A stretch of DNA of 64,000 nucleotides from Lachnospiraceae bacterium (GCA_016288005.1 JAEEXY010000005.1:21298-85297); one strand, 5' to 3'; shown: positions 12,335-21,362, numbered from the stretch's first letter. The notes: generated from the sequence alone by a model not told the origin. Made by a program: numbers and translations.

Positions 12335-13741
12335 ATGAATTACCGCAACGGAAAGATCGAAGATCTGAACATCGCCTACATCGGAGGCGGTTCGAGAGGA
12401 TGGGCATGGACCTTTATGACGGATCTGGCGCTGGAGCCGCAGCTGTCGGGCAGCATCCGCCTCTACGATATTGACAGGGCGGCGGCCGAGAACAACGCCG
12501 TTATCGGAAACCGCATTTCCAAGAGAGACGATGCGGTGGGCAAGTGGAACTATGTAGTGAGCGGGTCGCTGAAGGAAGCTCTCACCGGAGCCGATTTCGT
12601 AGTGATCTCGATCCTCCCCGGAACCTTCGATGAGATGGAATCGGATGTACATATGCCCGAAAGACTCGGCATCTACCAGTCCGTAGGCGATACGGCGGGC
12701 CCCGGAGGCATGATAAGGGCGCTGCGCACGCTGCCGATGTTCGTGGAGATCGCTGAGGCGATAAAGAGTTATTGCCCTTCGGCATGGATCATCAATTATA
12801 CGAATCCCATGTCGCTGTGCGTCAAGGTACTCTATCATGTATTCCCGCAGATCAAGGCTTTCGGATGCTGCCACGAGGTATTCGGCACACAGGAAGTGCT
12901 GGCCGGCATCCTGCAGAAGGAGGGCTATGTGGCTGAAAAGCCCGAGCGCCACGAGATCAACATCAACGTGCTCGGCATCAACCACTTTACCTGGTTTGAC
13001 TATGCTTCATATAAGGGAATAGATCTGTTCCCTGTTTACAGAAACTATATAGACAAGAATTTCGATAAGGGCTGGGTTGAGGACAACAGCGAACATTGGG
13101 CGAACAGCCATTTCACCTGCAAGCACAGGGTTAAGTTCGATCTGTTCAACAGATACGGTCTGATCGCCGCAGCGGGTGACAGACACCTGGCCGAGTTCAT
13201 GCCCGGAGATATGTATCTGAAGGATCCCGAGACCGTCAGAGGCTGGGATTTTGACCTGACTCCGGTATCGTGGAGAAAAGAAGACTTAAAGCACCGTCTC
13301 GAGCGCTCCGCCAGACTGGCTTCCGGTGAGGAGGAGATCAATCTCAAGCCCACCGGCGAAGAGGGCATACTGCTGATCAAGGCGCTGTGCGGACTGACAC
13401 GTGTCATCAGCAATGTAAATATCCCGAATACTTCGCTCCAGATCCCGAATCTGCCCGAGAGCGCCGTGGTTGAGACCAATGCGGTATTCGAGCGCGACGC
13501 GATCAGACCCGTGGCGGCGGGCAAGCTGCCCGAGCAGGTATATGCTCTCGTTATACCTCATGTGCGCAACCATGAGAGGATACTGAAGGCATCGCTTACC
13601 TGTGACCGCAGTCTGGTAAGAGAGGCGTTCATGACCGATCCCCAGGTTATCGGACGCGCATCCGAGGACGAGGTATACAAGCTTGTCGACGACATGATCG
13701 ACGCGACGATCAAATACCTGCCCGACGGCTGGAAAAAGTAA
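12335..13741 (+). CDS. Glycoside hydrolase family 4 protein (CHEV subtype, candidate alpha-glucuronidase/galacturonidase)
   Basis: NAD-binding IAYIGGGSRGW; NYTNPM; CHEV at 12869-12880; GINHFTW. Confidence 0.88.
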   Translation: MNYRNGKIEDLNIAYIGGGSRGWAWTFMTDLALEPQLSGSIRLYDIDRAAAENNAVIGNRISKRDDAVGKWNYVVSGSLKEALTGADFVVISILPGTFDEMESDVHMPERLGIYQSVGDTAGPGGMIRALRTLPMFVEIAEAIKSYCPSAWIINYTNPMSLCVKVLYHVFPQIKAFGCCHEVFGTQEVLAGILQKEGYVAEKPERHEININVLGINHFTWFDYASYKGIDLFPVYRNYIDKNFDKGWVEDNSEHWANSHFTCKHRVKFDLFNRYGLIAAAGDRHLAEFMPGDMYLKDPETVRGWDFDLTPVSWRKEDLKHRLERSARLASGEEEINLKPTGEEGILLIKALCGLTRVISNVNIPNTSLQIPNLPESAVVETNAVFERDAIRPVAAGKLPEQVYALVIPHVRNHERILKASLTCDRSLVREAFMTDPQVIGRASEDEVYKLVDDMIDATIKYLPDGWKK

Positions 13742-13753
13742 AAAGGCGATAAT

Positions 13754-13790
13754 AAAAGTGCCTGTCACCGAAACGGTGGCAGGCACTTTT
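13754..13790. repeat. GGTGCCTGTCACC-family palindrome / terminator (copy R1)
   Basis: 17-bp stem aaaagtgcctgtcaccg-aaa-cggtggcaggcactttt, one G-U pair. Confidence 0.85.
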
Positions 13791-13814
13791 GTCAGAAGAA
13801 ATGGGTTTTGTATA

Positions 13815-14603
13815 TTAACTGGTAGGTGAAACCTTGGAATCGATGTGCATGCCCATACCTGCGGTGTGAGCGGAAACCTCCGATGAAAGGAAGAGAACCG
13901 CGTCGGCAACCTCTTCAGGTTTAGCATAGCGCTTATCCATAGCATACTGACCTGCGATGGCAGCCATAGCCTGCTCGTGGGTCATCGAATCTCCGAAGAA
14001 ATCCTTCTCGATACGGAGCATCATGGGTGTATCTACGGGGCCGGGGCAGATGTAGTTTACCTGTACGCCTACGGGGCCGAGCTCCATGGCTACGCACTTG
14101 GTAAGACCTGCTACAGCGTACTTCGATGATACATATGCGCTGTTGCCCGCTGTGGGCTCATATGCTGCGGCCGAAGCGATAACGACTACCGCGCCGGACT
14201 GCTTTTCGATAAGAGTGGGAGCAGCATACTTCATGAGAAGCATAACAGAGAATACGTTGAGCATGTATGTCTGCTCGAACAGCTCGAGTGTCATGTCCTG
14301 AACGGGATGTGACTTGCCCTCATAGCCTGCGTTGGGAATAACGATGTCGAGTGTGCCGAACTTTGCCTTTGCGCTCTCAACGAGGTTCTTTATGTCTTCC
14401 TCCTTATTCATGTCGGCAACAAATCCCGCTACCTGTCCGGGAGCCGCATTGAGTGTGGGGATCAGATCGTCGATCTTTTTCTGGCTGGTGGAAGAGAACG
14501 CTACCTTTGAGCCCTCTGCCAGGAAAGCCTTAACGATGGCGGTGCCGATGCCGCCTGTACCACCTGTTACAAGAACAACTTTGTCTTTAAGTTTGAGATC
14601 CAT
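13815..14603 (-). CDS. SDR-family NAD(P)-dependent oxidoreductase
   Basis: TGGTGGIG cofactor motif, NAGY, YVSSKYAVAGLTK catalytic Y-x3-K. Confidence 0.9.
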   Translation of the reverse strand: MDLKLKDKVVLVTGGTGGIGTAIVKAFLAEGSKVAFSSTSQKKIDDLIPTLNAAPGQVAGFVADMNKEEDIKNLVESAKAKFGTLDIVIPNAGYEGKSHPVQDMTLELFEQTYMLNVFSVMLLMKYAAPTLIEKQSGAVVVIASAAAYEPTAGNSAYVSSKYAVAGLTKCVAMELGPVGVQVNYICPGPVDTPMMLRIEKDFFGDSMTHEQAMAAIAGQYAMDKRYAKPEEVADAVLFLSSEVSAHTAGMGMHIDSKVSPTS

Positions 14604-14656
14604 AAAATGCTCCTTTCATTTTCAATATAACATTATACGCAGTATGTAAGTATGAT

Positions 14657-14677
14657 ATCGATATACGATATATCGAT
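14657..14677. promoter_or_regulatory. Dyad upstream of SDR gene, candidate operator
   Basis: ATCGATAT-ACGAT-ATATCGAT perfect 8-bp inverted repeat, upstream of minus-strand -10 TATAAT. Confidence 0.45.
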
Positions 14678-14841
14678 TGTTACTGATTGTATTGTACAGC
14701 CCAAATTGTGATTTGTCAAATAAATTTTATTTTGCTTGAGGGCATATCGGGGGATATGCTATATTCTTATAGTGGAAAGTAAAGAAAACCCGCATGTTCG
14801 GGAGAAAAAGGAGGAAGGCCGTATCTGCGGCCGATGTAAAG

Positions 14842-15717
14842 ATGAAAGAATACGTACCGGTTAAGTCGGGAAAAGTAAGAGAGATCTATGATCTCGGGGA
14901 CAAAATGATCCTGGTCGCGTCGGACAGGATCAGCTGCTTTGATGTTATCCTGCACAATGTCATCAAGGGCAAGGGAAATGTGCTCACCCAGATGTCGAAG
15001 TTCTGGTTCGATCTGACCGAGGACATCGTGCCGAACCACATGATCTCGACAGACCCCGCGGATATGCCCGAGTTTTTCAGGACTCCCGAATTCGCAGGCA
15101 AGTGCATGCTCGTCAAAAAGCTGCGCATGCTGCCCGTAGAGTGTATCGTAAGAGGCTATATCTCCGGCTCGGGATGGAAGAGCTATAAGGAGGATCAGAC
15201 CGTCTGCGGCATTAAGCTTCCGGCAGGCCTTAAGGAGTCGGATAAGCTGCCCGAGCCTATCTTCACGCCTTCCACAAAGGAGGAGCTCGGAGACCATGAC
15301 ATCAATATTTCCTACGAGCAGTGCATCGAGCACCTCGAGAAGTATTATCCCGGCAAGGGAAAGGAATATGCCGGGAAGATCCGTGATTACACGATCGCGA
15401 TCTATAAGAAATGTGCTGATTACGCTCTGACCAAGGGCATCATCATAGCGGATACCAAGTTCGAGTTCGGCCTCGACGAGAATGACAATATCGTAGTCGG
15501 CGATGAGATGCTGACTCCCGATTCATCGAGATTCTGGCCCGCGGACAAATACGAGCCCGGCCACGGACAGCCTTCGTTCGACAAGCAGTTCGCACGCGAC
15601 TGGCTGCTCGCGAACCCTCATGATGACTGGACTCTGCCCGGGGATGTCGCGCAGAAGACTATCGACATCTATCTCAAGGGCTATGAGCTGATCACGGGCA
15701 AAGCACTCGAGTGCTGA
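14842..15717 (+). CDS. purC: Phosphoribosylaminoimidazole-succinocarboxamide synthase
   Basis: GKVREIYDLGDKMILVASDRISCFD; start at 14842 (MKEYVPVKSGKV) or 14794 as in ORF track. Confidence 0.93.
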   Translation: MKEYVPVKSGKVREIYDLGDKMILVASDRISCFDVILHNVIKGKGNVLTQMSKFWFDLTEDIVPNHMISTDPADMPEFFRTPEFAGKCMLVKKLRMLPVECIVRGYISGSGWKSYKEDQTVCGIKLPAGLKESDKLPEPIFTPSTKEELGDHDINISYEQCIEHLEKYYPGKGKEYAGKIRDYTIAIYKKCADYALTKGIIIADTKFEFGLDENDNIVVGDEMLTPDSSRFWPADKYEPGHGQPSFDKQFARDWLLANPHDDWTLPGDVAQKTIDIYLKGYELITGKALEC

Positions 15718-15779
15718 TCACGGGTAAGGCACCGGAGTGCCGATAAGATCGCAGCAGTGAGTGTATCGGAAAGCGGGTG

Positions 15780-16868
15780 AAAGCTGTGGGAACGCAAGGG
15801 AAAGCATTGATAGCGATGAGCGGCGGCGTGGATTCATCCGTCGCTGCGAAGCTTACCCTGGATATGGGATATGACTGCATCGGATGCATGATGAAGCTCT
15901 ATGATATCTCGGATGAAGGCGTGCCGGAGAGCGGAAATGCGGCGCGGACCTGCTGTTCGGTCGATGACGCCGAAGACGCGAGGAGTGTGGCGTACCGTCT
16001 CGGGATGCCGTTTTATGTCTTTAATTTCAAAGATGAGTTCAGGCAGCAGGTCATCGACAGGTTCATTGACAGTTATCTGAAAGGCATAACTCCCAACCCG
16101 TGCATAGAATGCAACCGACATCTGAAGTTCGAGAGGCTGTATCAGAGAGCGCTGGAGCTCGGCTGTGATAAGATAGTGACCGGACATTATGCGCGTATAG
16201 AGTATAACGGAGAAAGATATGTACTGAAAAAAGGGCTGGATGCGTCGAAGGATCAGAGCTACGTACTGTTCCGGCTGACGCAGGAACTGCTCGCGCATAC
16301 GCTGTTCCCGCTCGGAGCACTCAGCAAGGACGAGTCGAGGCAGATTGCGGCGGAAAACGGTTTTGTGAACGCGTCAAAGCCTGACAGCCAGGATATATGT
16401 TTTGTGCCCGACGGGGATTACGCATCGGTGATAGAGCGATATACAGGCGTAAAGGTACCCGGGGGTGACTTTGTCGATATGTCCGGGAAAGTCCTGGGCA
16501 GGCATAAGGGGATCATCCACTATACGATAGGGCAGCGCAGGGGCCTCGGAATATCAGCTCCGGAACCGCTGTATGTGATCGCGATCGATGTGCCGGACAA
16601 CAAAGTGGTTTTGGGACCCGACGAGGCGCTGTTCAAGCGGGAGGTTTTTGCGGCGGATGTGAACTGGATCCCGGGCGGAGACATACCGGCAAAGTACAGG
16701 TGTCTCGCAAAGATACGATATCATCATAGGGAGCAGCCGGGGACGCTGTATGCCGACGGCAACGGTCTCAGGTTTGTATTTGACGAGCCGCAGCGGGCGA
16801 TCACGCCCGGGCAGTCGCTCGTGCTGTATGACGGCGACGAGGTGCTCGGCGGCGGAAGGATAGTTTGA
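15780..16868 (+). CDS. mnmA: tRNA-specific 2-thiouridylase
   Basis: AMSGGVDSSVAA PP-loop, NPCIECNRHLKF, GYWTG-like QRRGLGI; start at 15777 or an adjacent codon. Confidence 0.93.
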   Translation, partial: KAVGTQGKALIAMSGGVDSSVAAKLTLDMGYDCIGCMMKLYDISDEGVPESGNAARTCCSVDDAEDARSVAYRLGMPFYVFNFKDEFRQQVIDRFIDSYLKGITPNPCIECNRHLKFERLYQRALELGCDKIVTGHYARIEYNGERYVLKKGLDASKDQSYVLFRLTQELLAHTLFPLGALSKDESRQIAAENGFVNASKPDSQDICFVPDGDYASVIERYTGVKVPGGDFVDMSGKVLGRHKGIIHYTIGQRRGLGISAPEPLYVIAIDVPDNKVVLGPDEALFKREVFAADVNWIPGGDIPAKYRCLAKIRYHHREQPGTLYADGNGLRFVFDEPQRAITPGQSLVLYDGDEVLGGGRIV

Positions 16869-16894
16869 TATAAGAGTAAGACTAAGATTAAGAG

Positions 16895-16964
16895 GAAGAC
16901 ATGGGGACGGTTCTTTTGTCTGCGAATTCTGCAGAGAAGACAAAAGAACCGTCCCCATGTCTTC
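16895..16964. repeat. GGGGACGGTTCTT-family palindrome (copy G1)
   Basis: Perfect 27-bp inverted repeat gaagacatggggacggttcttttgtct ... agacaaaagaaccgtccccatgtcttc. Confidence 0.9.
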
Positions 16965-17013
16965 GGAACCGCCACTGCCTTCCCCTGTCTTCTCTTTCCT
17001 GAAAAGATCACAA

Positions 17014-17673
17014 TCACAGCACCGTCAGGTAGATAGAGAAGAAATGCAGCACGCTGCCGCCCAGCACGAAGAAATGGAAGATCGAGTGGGTGTAGCGGAT
17101 CTTGTCGCCGAGGCCGTAGAGGATCGCGCCGAGGGAGTAGATGACTCCGCCGATGATCAGGAGCTTCATACCCGTGCTGCCGATCGATGCGGCGAGATAT
17201 CTGGCGGTAAATACGACCATCCAGCCCATGACGAGATTGATGACCGCGGATACGTTTTCAAATCTGTCGACATCGATCGCGTTAAATGTGATGCCGAGAG
17301 CGGTGAGGCCCCAGATGACTCCGAATACGGTCCATCCGAGGGCGCCGTGCAGACTTACGAGCGCGTAGGGAGTGTATGTGCCCGCGATCAGCAGGAACAC
17401 GCTGCAGTGATCGATGACGCGGAATACACGCTTCGCGTCCCCGACAGGGAGCGCATGATATATGGCGGACATGCAGTAGAGCATGATCATCGTCGCTCCG
17501 AATATCGCGGCGCTGACAATTCCGATCGTGCCCACGGAGTCTATGTCGCGCGCGGCCTTTATGACGCCGAGCACGCAGGCCGAGATGGCCAGTCCCGCGC
17601 CGATACCGTGCGAGATCGAGCTGATGAGCTCTTCTGAAAATGAATATTTGGGAATAGAGATCGCCTTTGACAT
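17014..17673 (-). CDS. PAQR/hemolysin III family membrane protein
   Basis: EELISSISHGIGAGLAI, YHALP, DHCSVFLLIAGTYTPYAL; RBS ggagga before ATG at 17673. Confidence 0.9.
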   Translation of the reverse strand: MSKAISIPKYSFSEELISSISHGIGAGLAISACVLGVIKAARDIDSVGTIGIVSAAIFGATMIMLYCMSAIYHALPVGDAKRVFRVIDHCSVFLLIAGTYTPYALVSLHGALGWTVFGVIWGLTALGITFNAIDVDRFENVSAVINLVMGWMVVFTARYLAASIGSTGMKLLIIGGVIYSLGAILYGLGDKIRYTHSIFHFFVLGGSVLHFFSIYLTVL

Positions 17674-17943
17674 ATTATCCTCCGTTCTGTGCCGTAAGAC
17701 ACTTTTTAATTCAAATAACAAATGTGATAATCACATCAAGTGGTAATGAATACTACGTTAGAAAGTATAGCACACGAGAAAACACGACGCAATACTTTTT
17801 ATTCCTTTTTTATTATTCTAAAATCATTATTAAAAAACCGAAAAAGCCTTTCTTTCTGCAGAAAACATGGTATAATGCTAACGTAACGCAAAAATGTGAC
17901 TATTTTTTCACGATTGTGCCAATGGCACGGAATGGAGTTAATT

Positions 17944-18258
17944 ATGGAGATACAGCTTACAAACGATAACTTTAAGGAGAAGGTTCTTGAGTCCGATATC
18001 CCGGTACTGGTAGATTTCTGGGCTCCCTGGTGCGGCCCCTGCAAGATGCTCGGACCCGAGATCGAGAAACTGGCAGAGGAGCACGACGGCGAGTTCCTCG
18101 TAGGCAAGGTTAATATCGATGACGAGGAGGACCTCGCGGCAGAGTACAGGATCATGAGCATCCCTACTATGCTTGTGTTCAAGAAGGGACAGCAGGTCGG
18201 CAAAAAGGTCGGATATGCTCCCAGAGCCGAAGTGCTCGAGCTTATTCAGAATTCATAA
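17944..18258 (+). CDS. trxA: Thioredoxin
   Basis: WAPWCGPCKMLGPEIEKLAEE. Confidence 0.96.
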   Translation: MEIQLTNDNFKEKVLESDIPVLVDFWAPWCGPCKMLGPEIEKLAEEHDGEFLVGKVNIDDEEDLAAEYRIMSIPTMLVFKKGQQVGKKVGYAPRAEVLELIQNS

Positions 18259-18291
18259 GCTATAACGGACCGATAATGATCGGTGCCTGTG

Positions 18292-18341
18292 AAAAGGTGC
18301 CTGTCACCATAAAGAAAAGTTTATGGTGACAGGCACCTTTT
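18292..18341. repeat. GGTGCCTGTCACC-family palindrome / terminator (copy R2)
   Basis: Perfect 22-bp stem aaaaggtgcctgtcaccataaa-gaaaag-tttatggtgacaggcacctttt. Confidence 0.9.
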
Positions 18342-18352
18342 TATTCAATTTC

Positions 18353-18403
18353 TGGAAACGTTTCCAAAAAATGATTGAAAACGTTTCCAACCTCTGTTAT
18401 TAT
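18353..18403 (+). promoter_or_regulatory. Promoter with tandem LacI/CcpA-type operators upstream of pullulanase
   Basis: TGGAAACGTTTCCA (18353-18366) and TGAAAACGTTTCCA (18376-18389); TTGAAA-N17-TATTAT (18375-18403). Confidence 0.75.
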
Positions 18404-18460
18404 AGGTTCGTAGCGGGCCGGGAGGCCCATTTTGGACAGATATGAAATAAGGGGGTTTTT

Positions 18461-21235
18461 ATGACTGCAAGGATTAAACGGATTACTGCAGGCCTGATCG
18501 CTGTATTGATGGTCGCTGCGCTGTTTGCCGGGATCATGCCCATGAGGGCTGTGCCCGTGAAAGCGGCGGACGGACCGGTCATCAGGCTGCATTATCACCG
18601 TCCGGACGGCAATTATGCCGGATGGGACGTATGGTTCTGGGAATACGGCAAGGACGGCGCGGCTTACGCGTTTGAGGACGTAAACGGCGAAAAGGTTGCC
18701 ACGATGCAGGTGACCGCCGGAGTTACTTCGGTCGGATTTATCGTCAGGACCGAGAGCTGGGATAAGGATGTTTCCGAAGACCAGTTCATCGACATTGCCG
18801 AGCTCGTTACCGGATCGGTGGACATTTACGTCGAATCGGGCGTGAAGGGCTACACTAAGGAGTACGGCGGAGACGCTGCTGTCGGCATCAAGGTCAAGTC
18901 CGCAAAGTACAACATGGACGGTACGGTAACGGTTGAGATGACCGCTGAGCTCGAGGGAGATCTCGTTTCGCAGTTTTCCATGAAGGGAAAGGACGGCGAT
19001 ATCGGCATCACCGGCATTTCCCCGGATGGCAGCAAGATATACACTTTTACGATCGACAAGGAGCTGGATGTGTACGGAAAAGGCTATTATCTGACTTATG
19101 ACGGCAATGACTATCCGATAACTCTGCCCGTGGTATTTTCGACGGATGAGTTTGAGGCTCAGTTCACATATAAGGGTGACGACCTCGGCGCCGTATGGAG
19201 CAAGACAGGCACGACCTTCAGGGTATGGGCGCCCACTGCGTCGGAGGTCAGCGTTAATCTCTATCAATCGGGCACCGACGGTACAGACGATCTGATCAAG
19301 ACAGTTCCGATGACCGCAGATGTAAACGGAACATGGGTCGCAACAGTCAACGAGGACCTGAACGGAACCTATTATACTTACGCCGCGAACGTGGACGGAG
19401 AGCTGCGCGAGGCATGCGATCCCTACGCGAGGACGACCGGAGCGAACGGCAAGAGGGCGATGGTCATCGATCTCGATTCGACCGATCCCGAGGGCTGGAA
19501 CAATGATAAGAATCCCCATGCGGGCGAGGGCATCAACGATGCGATCATCTACGAGGCGCATATCAGGGATCTGACGGTCAACAGCGAAGCAAATATACTG
19601 AACAAGGGCAAATACCTCGGACTTACCGAGACAGGCACCAAGACGCTTAAGGGTAAGGCTACCGCGGTCGATCATATGGTAGAGCTCGGCATCACGCATC
19701 TGCATCTGCTCCCCGTATATGATTTCGGTTCGGTCGATGAGACCTCCGCGATCAACAGATACAACTGGGGCTACGATCCCGTGAACTACAACGTTCCCGA
19801 GGGCTCGTATTCCACAGATGCTTACAACGGCGAGGTCCGCGTCAAAGAGTTCAAGCAGATGGTTCAGTCCCTGCATAACAGGGGCATCGGTGTGGTTATG
19901 GATGTGGTTTACAACCATGTTTACAGTGCCGCCGATTTCTGCTTCAACAAGCTGGTTCCCGGATATTTCTCGAGAATGAAGGACGGTGTTTATTCAAACG
20001 GTTCGGGCTGCGGAAACGATACGGCTTCGGAGCGTTCGATGGTCCGCAAATACATCGTGGATTCGGTGCTCTACTGGGCCGACGAGTATCATATCGACGG
20101 CTTCAGATTCGATCTGGTGGGCCTGCTCGATGTCGATACGGTGAATGAGATCGTCGAGACCGTTCACAAGACTCATCCCGACGTGATATTCTACGGCGAG
20201 GGCTGGAGTTTATCCACCAATCCCACGAAGGAAAACGTTGAGCTCGCGACACAGACCAACAGCAAGCTCACACCCGGATTCGCATACTTCAACGATACGA
20301 TCCGCGATGCCTTAAAAGGCAGCGTGTTCAATACCGCGGCAGGGTTTGTTTCGGGCGCCGCAGGCAACGAGACAAAGATCCAGAGATGCTTCATCGGACT
20401 CGATACCTGGTGCAAGACACCTGCGCAGACGATTAATTACGCATCGTGCCACGACAACAACACCCTGTTTGACAGGCTGAGACTCTCCAATTCAAAGGAC
20501 GATGAGGAGACGATCATCAAAATGAACAATCTCGCTGCGGCGATCTATATGACAGCGGAGGGCGTGCCTTTCATGTCGGCCGGCGAGGAGATGTTAAGGA
20601 CCAAGACCAACAAAGACGGCACCTACAACTCCAACAGCTACAACGCCGGAGATACGGTTAATTCGATCAAATGGGCTACACTCGAGGAGCAGAAATACGC
20701 CGATGTATATGATTACTACAAAGGCCTCATCGCCTTCAGAAAGGCTCATCCTTCGTTAAGACTCGACAATGCGGCCGATATCGAGGCAAATGTTTCGACG
20801 ATCGCGGAGCTGAACGATCAGGTGGTCGGATTCAATGTAAAGGGCGGTCAGGCAGGTGAGACCGTCGAAGAGATGTACCTGTTCTTCAATGCTAAGACAG
20901 AGCCTGTTGAGTACACACTTCCCGACGGCAGCTGGGATGTATATATCAACGGTACAAAGGCAGGCACCGATATCCTCGGCAGCGTATTGGGCAAGATCAC
21001 GATCGAGCCTGTTTCGGCACTGGTTGTGGCAAAGACGATCCCGGGCGCTGCGGTAACCGATACACCTGCGCAGGACAACAGCGGCACACAGCCTCAGGTG
21101 ACAGGCACCGACGGCACACAGCCGGCTGACGGCGCGACAAAGTCCAATACCGGCACACATATCGTTATCGGACTGGTAGGCCTCGCAGCAGTTGCGGCAG
21201 TGATCGCGCTGGCAAGAAGAAACAGAAAGAAATAA
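18461..21235 (+). CDS. pulA: Secreted, membrane-anchored type I pullulanase
   Basis: Signal peptide; N-terminal CBM41-like; YNWGYDPVNYNVPEGSYS; GFRFDLVGLLD; C-terminal TM plus RRNRKK. Confidence 0.92.
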   Translation: MTARIKRITAGLIAVLMVAALFAGIMPMRAVPVKAADGPVIRLHYHRPDGNYAGWDVWFWEYGKDGAAYAFEDVNGEKVATMQVTAGVTSVGFIVRTESWDKDVSEDQFIDIAELVTGSVDIYVESGVKGYTKEYGGDAAVGIKVKSAKYNMDGTVTVEMTAELEGDLVSQFSMKGKDGDIGITGISPDGSKIYTFTIDKELDVYGKGYYLTYDGNDYPITLPVVFSTDEFEAQFTYKGDDLGAVWSKTGTTFRVWAPTASEVSVNLYQSGTDGTDDLIKTVPMTADVNGTWVATVNEDLNGTYYTYAANVDGELREACDPYARTTGANGKRAMVIDLDSTDPEGWNNDKNPHAGEGINDAIIYEAHIRDLTVNSEANILNKGKYLGLTETGTKTLKGKATAVDHMVELGITHLHLLPVYDFGSVDETSAINRYNWGYDPVNYNVPEGSYSTDAYNGEVRVKEFKQMVQSLHNRGIGVVMDVVYNHVYSAADFCFNKLVPGYFSRMKDGVYSNGSGCGNDTASERSMVRKYIVDSVLYWADEYHIDGFRFDLVGLLDVDTVNEIVETVHKTHPDVIFYGEGWSLSTNPTKENVELATQTNSKLTPGFAYFNDTIRDALKGSVFNTAAGFVSGAAGNETKIQRCFIGLDTWCKTPAQTINYASCHDNNTLFDRLRLSNSKDDEETIIKMNNLAAAIYMTAEGVPFMSAGEEMLRTKTNKDGTYNSNSYNAGDTVNSIKWATLEEQKYADVYDYYKGLIAFRKAHPSLRLDNAADIEANVSTIAELNDQVVGFNVKGGQAGETVEEMYLFFNAKTEPVEYTLPDGSWDVYINGTKAGTDILGSVLGKITIEPVSALVVAKTIPGAAVTDTPAQDNSGTQPQVTGTDGTQPADGATKSNTGTHIVIGLVGLAAVAAVIALARRNRKK

Positions 21236-21279
21236 GATACGGTAAGATAAGGGTAAGACATAAGACATAAGACATGGGC

Positions 21280-21342
21280 AAGACATGGGGACGGTTCTTC
21301 TGTCTGCGTAATTCGCAGACAGAAGAACCGTCCCCATGTCTT
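21280..21342. repeat. GGGGACGGTTCTT-family palindrome (copy G2)
   Basis: Perfect 29-bp inverted repeat aagacatggggacggttcttctgtctgcg-taatt-cgcagacagaagaaccgtccccatgtctt. Confidence 0.9.
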
Positions 21343-21362
21343 CACTTGTCTTCCCGGGTCTC

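Noticed and set aside
14700-14842. Possible purine riboswitch ahead of purC
   Set aside because: No recognisable purine-riboswitch core (conserved loop pairs) seen; only a short dyad and a hairpin.
16957-17637. 226-aa plus-strand ORF over the PAQR gene
   Set aside because: Asp/Glu/Arg-rich shadow of a well-supported membrane protein gene.
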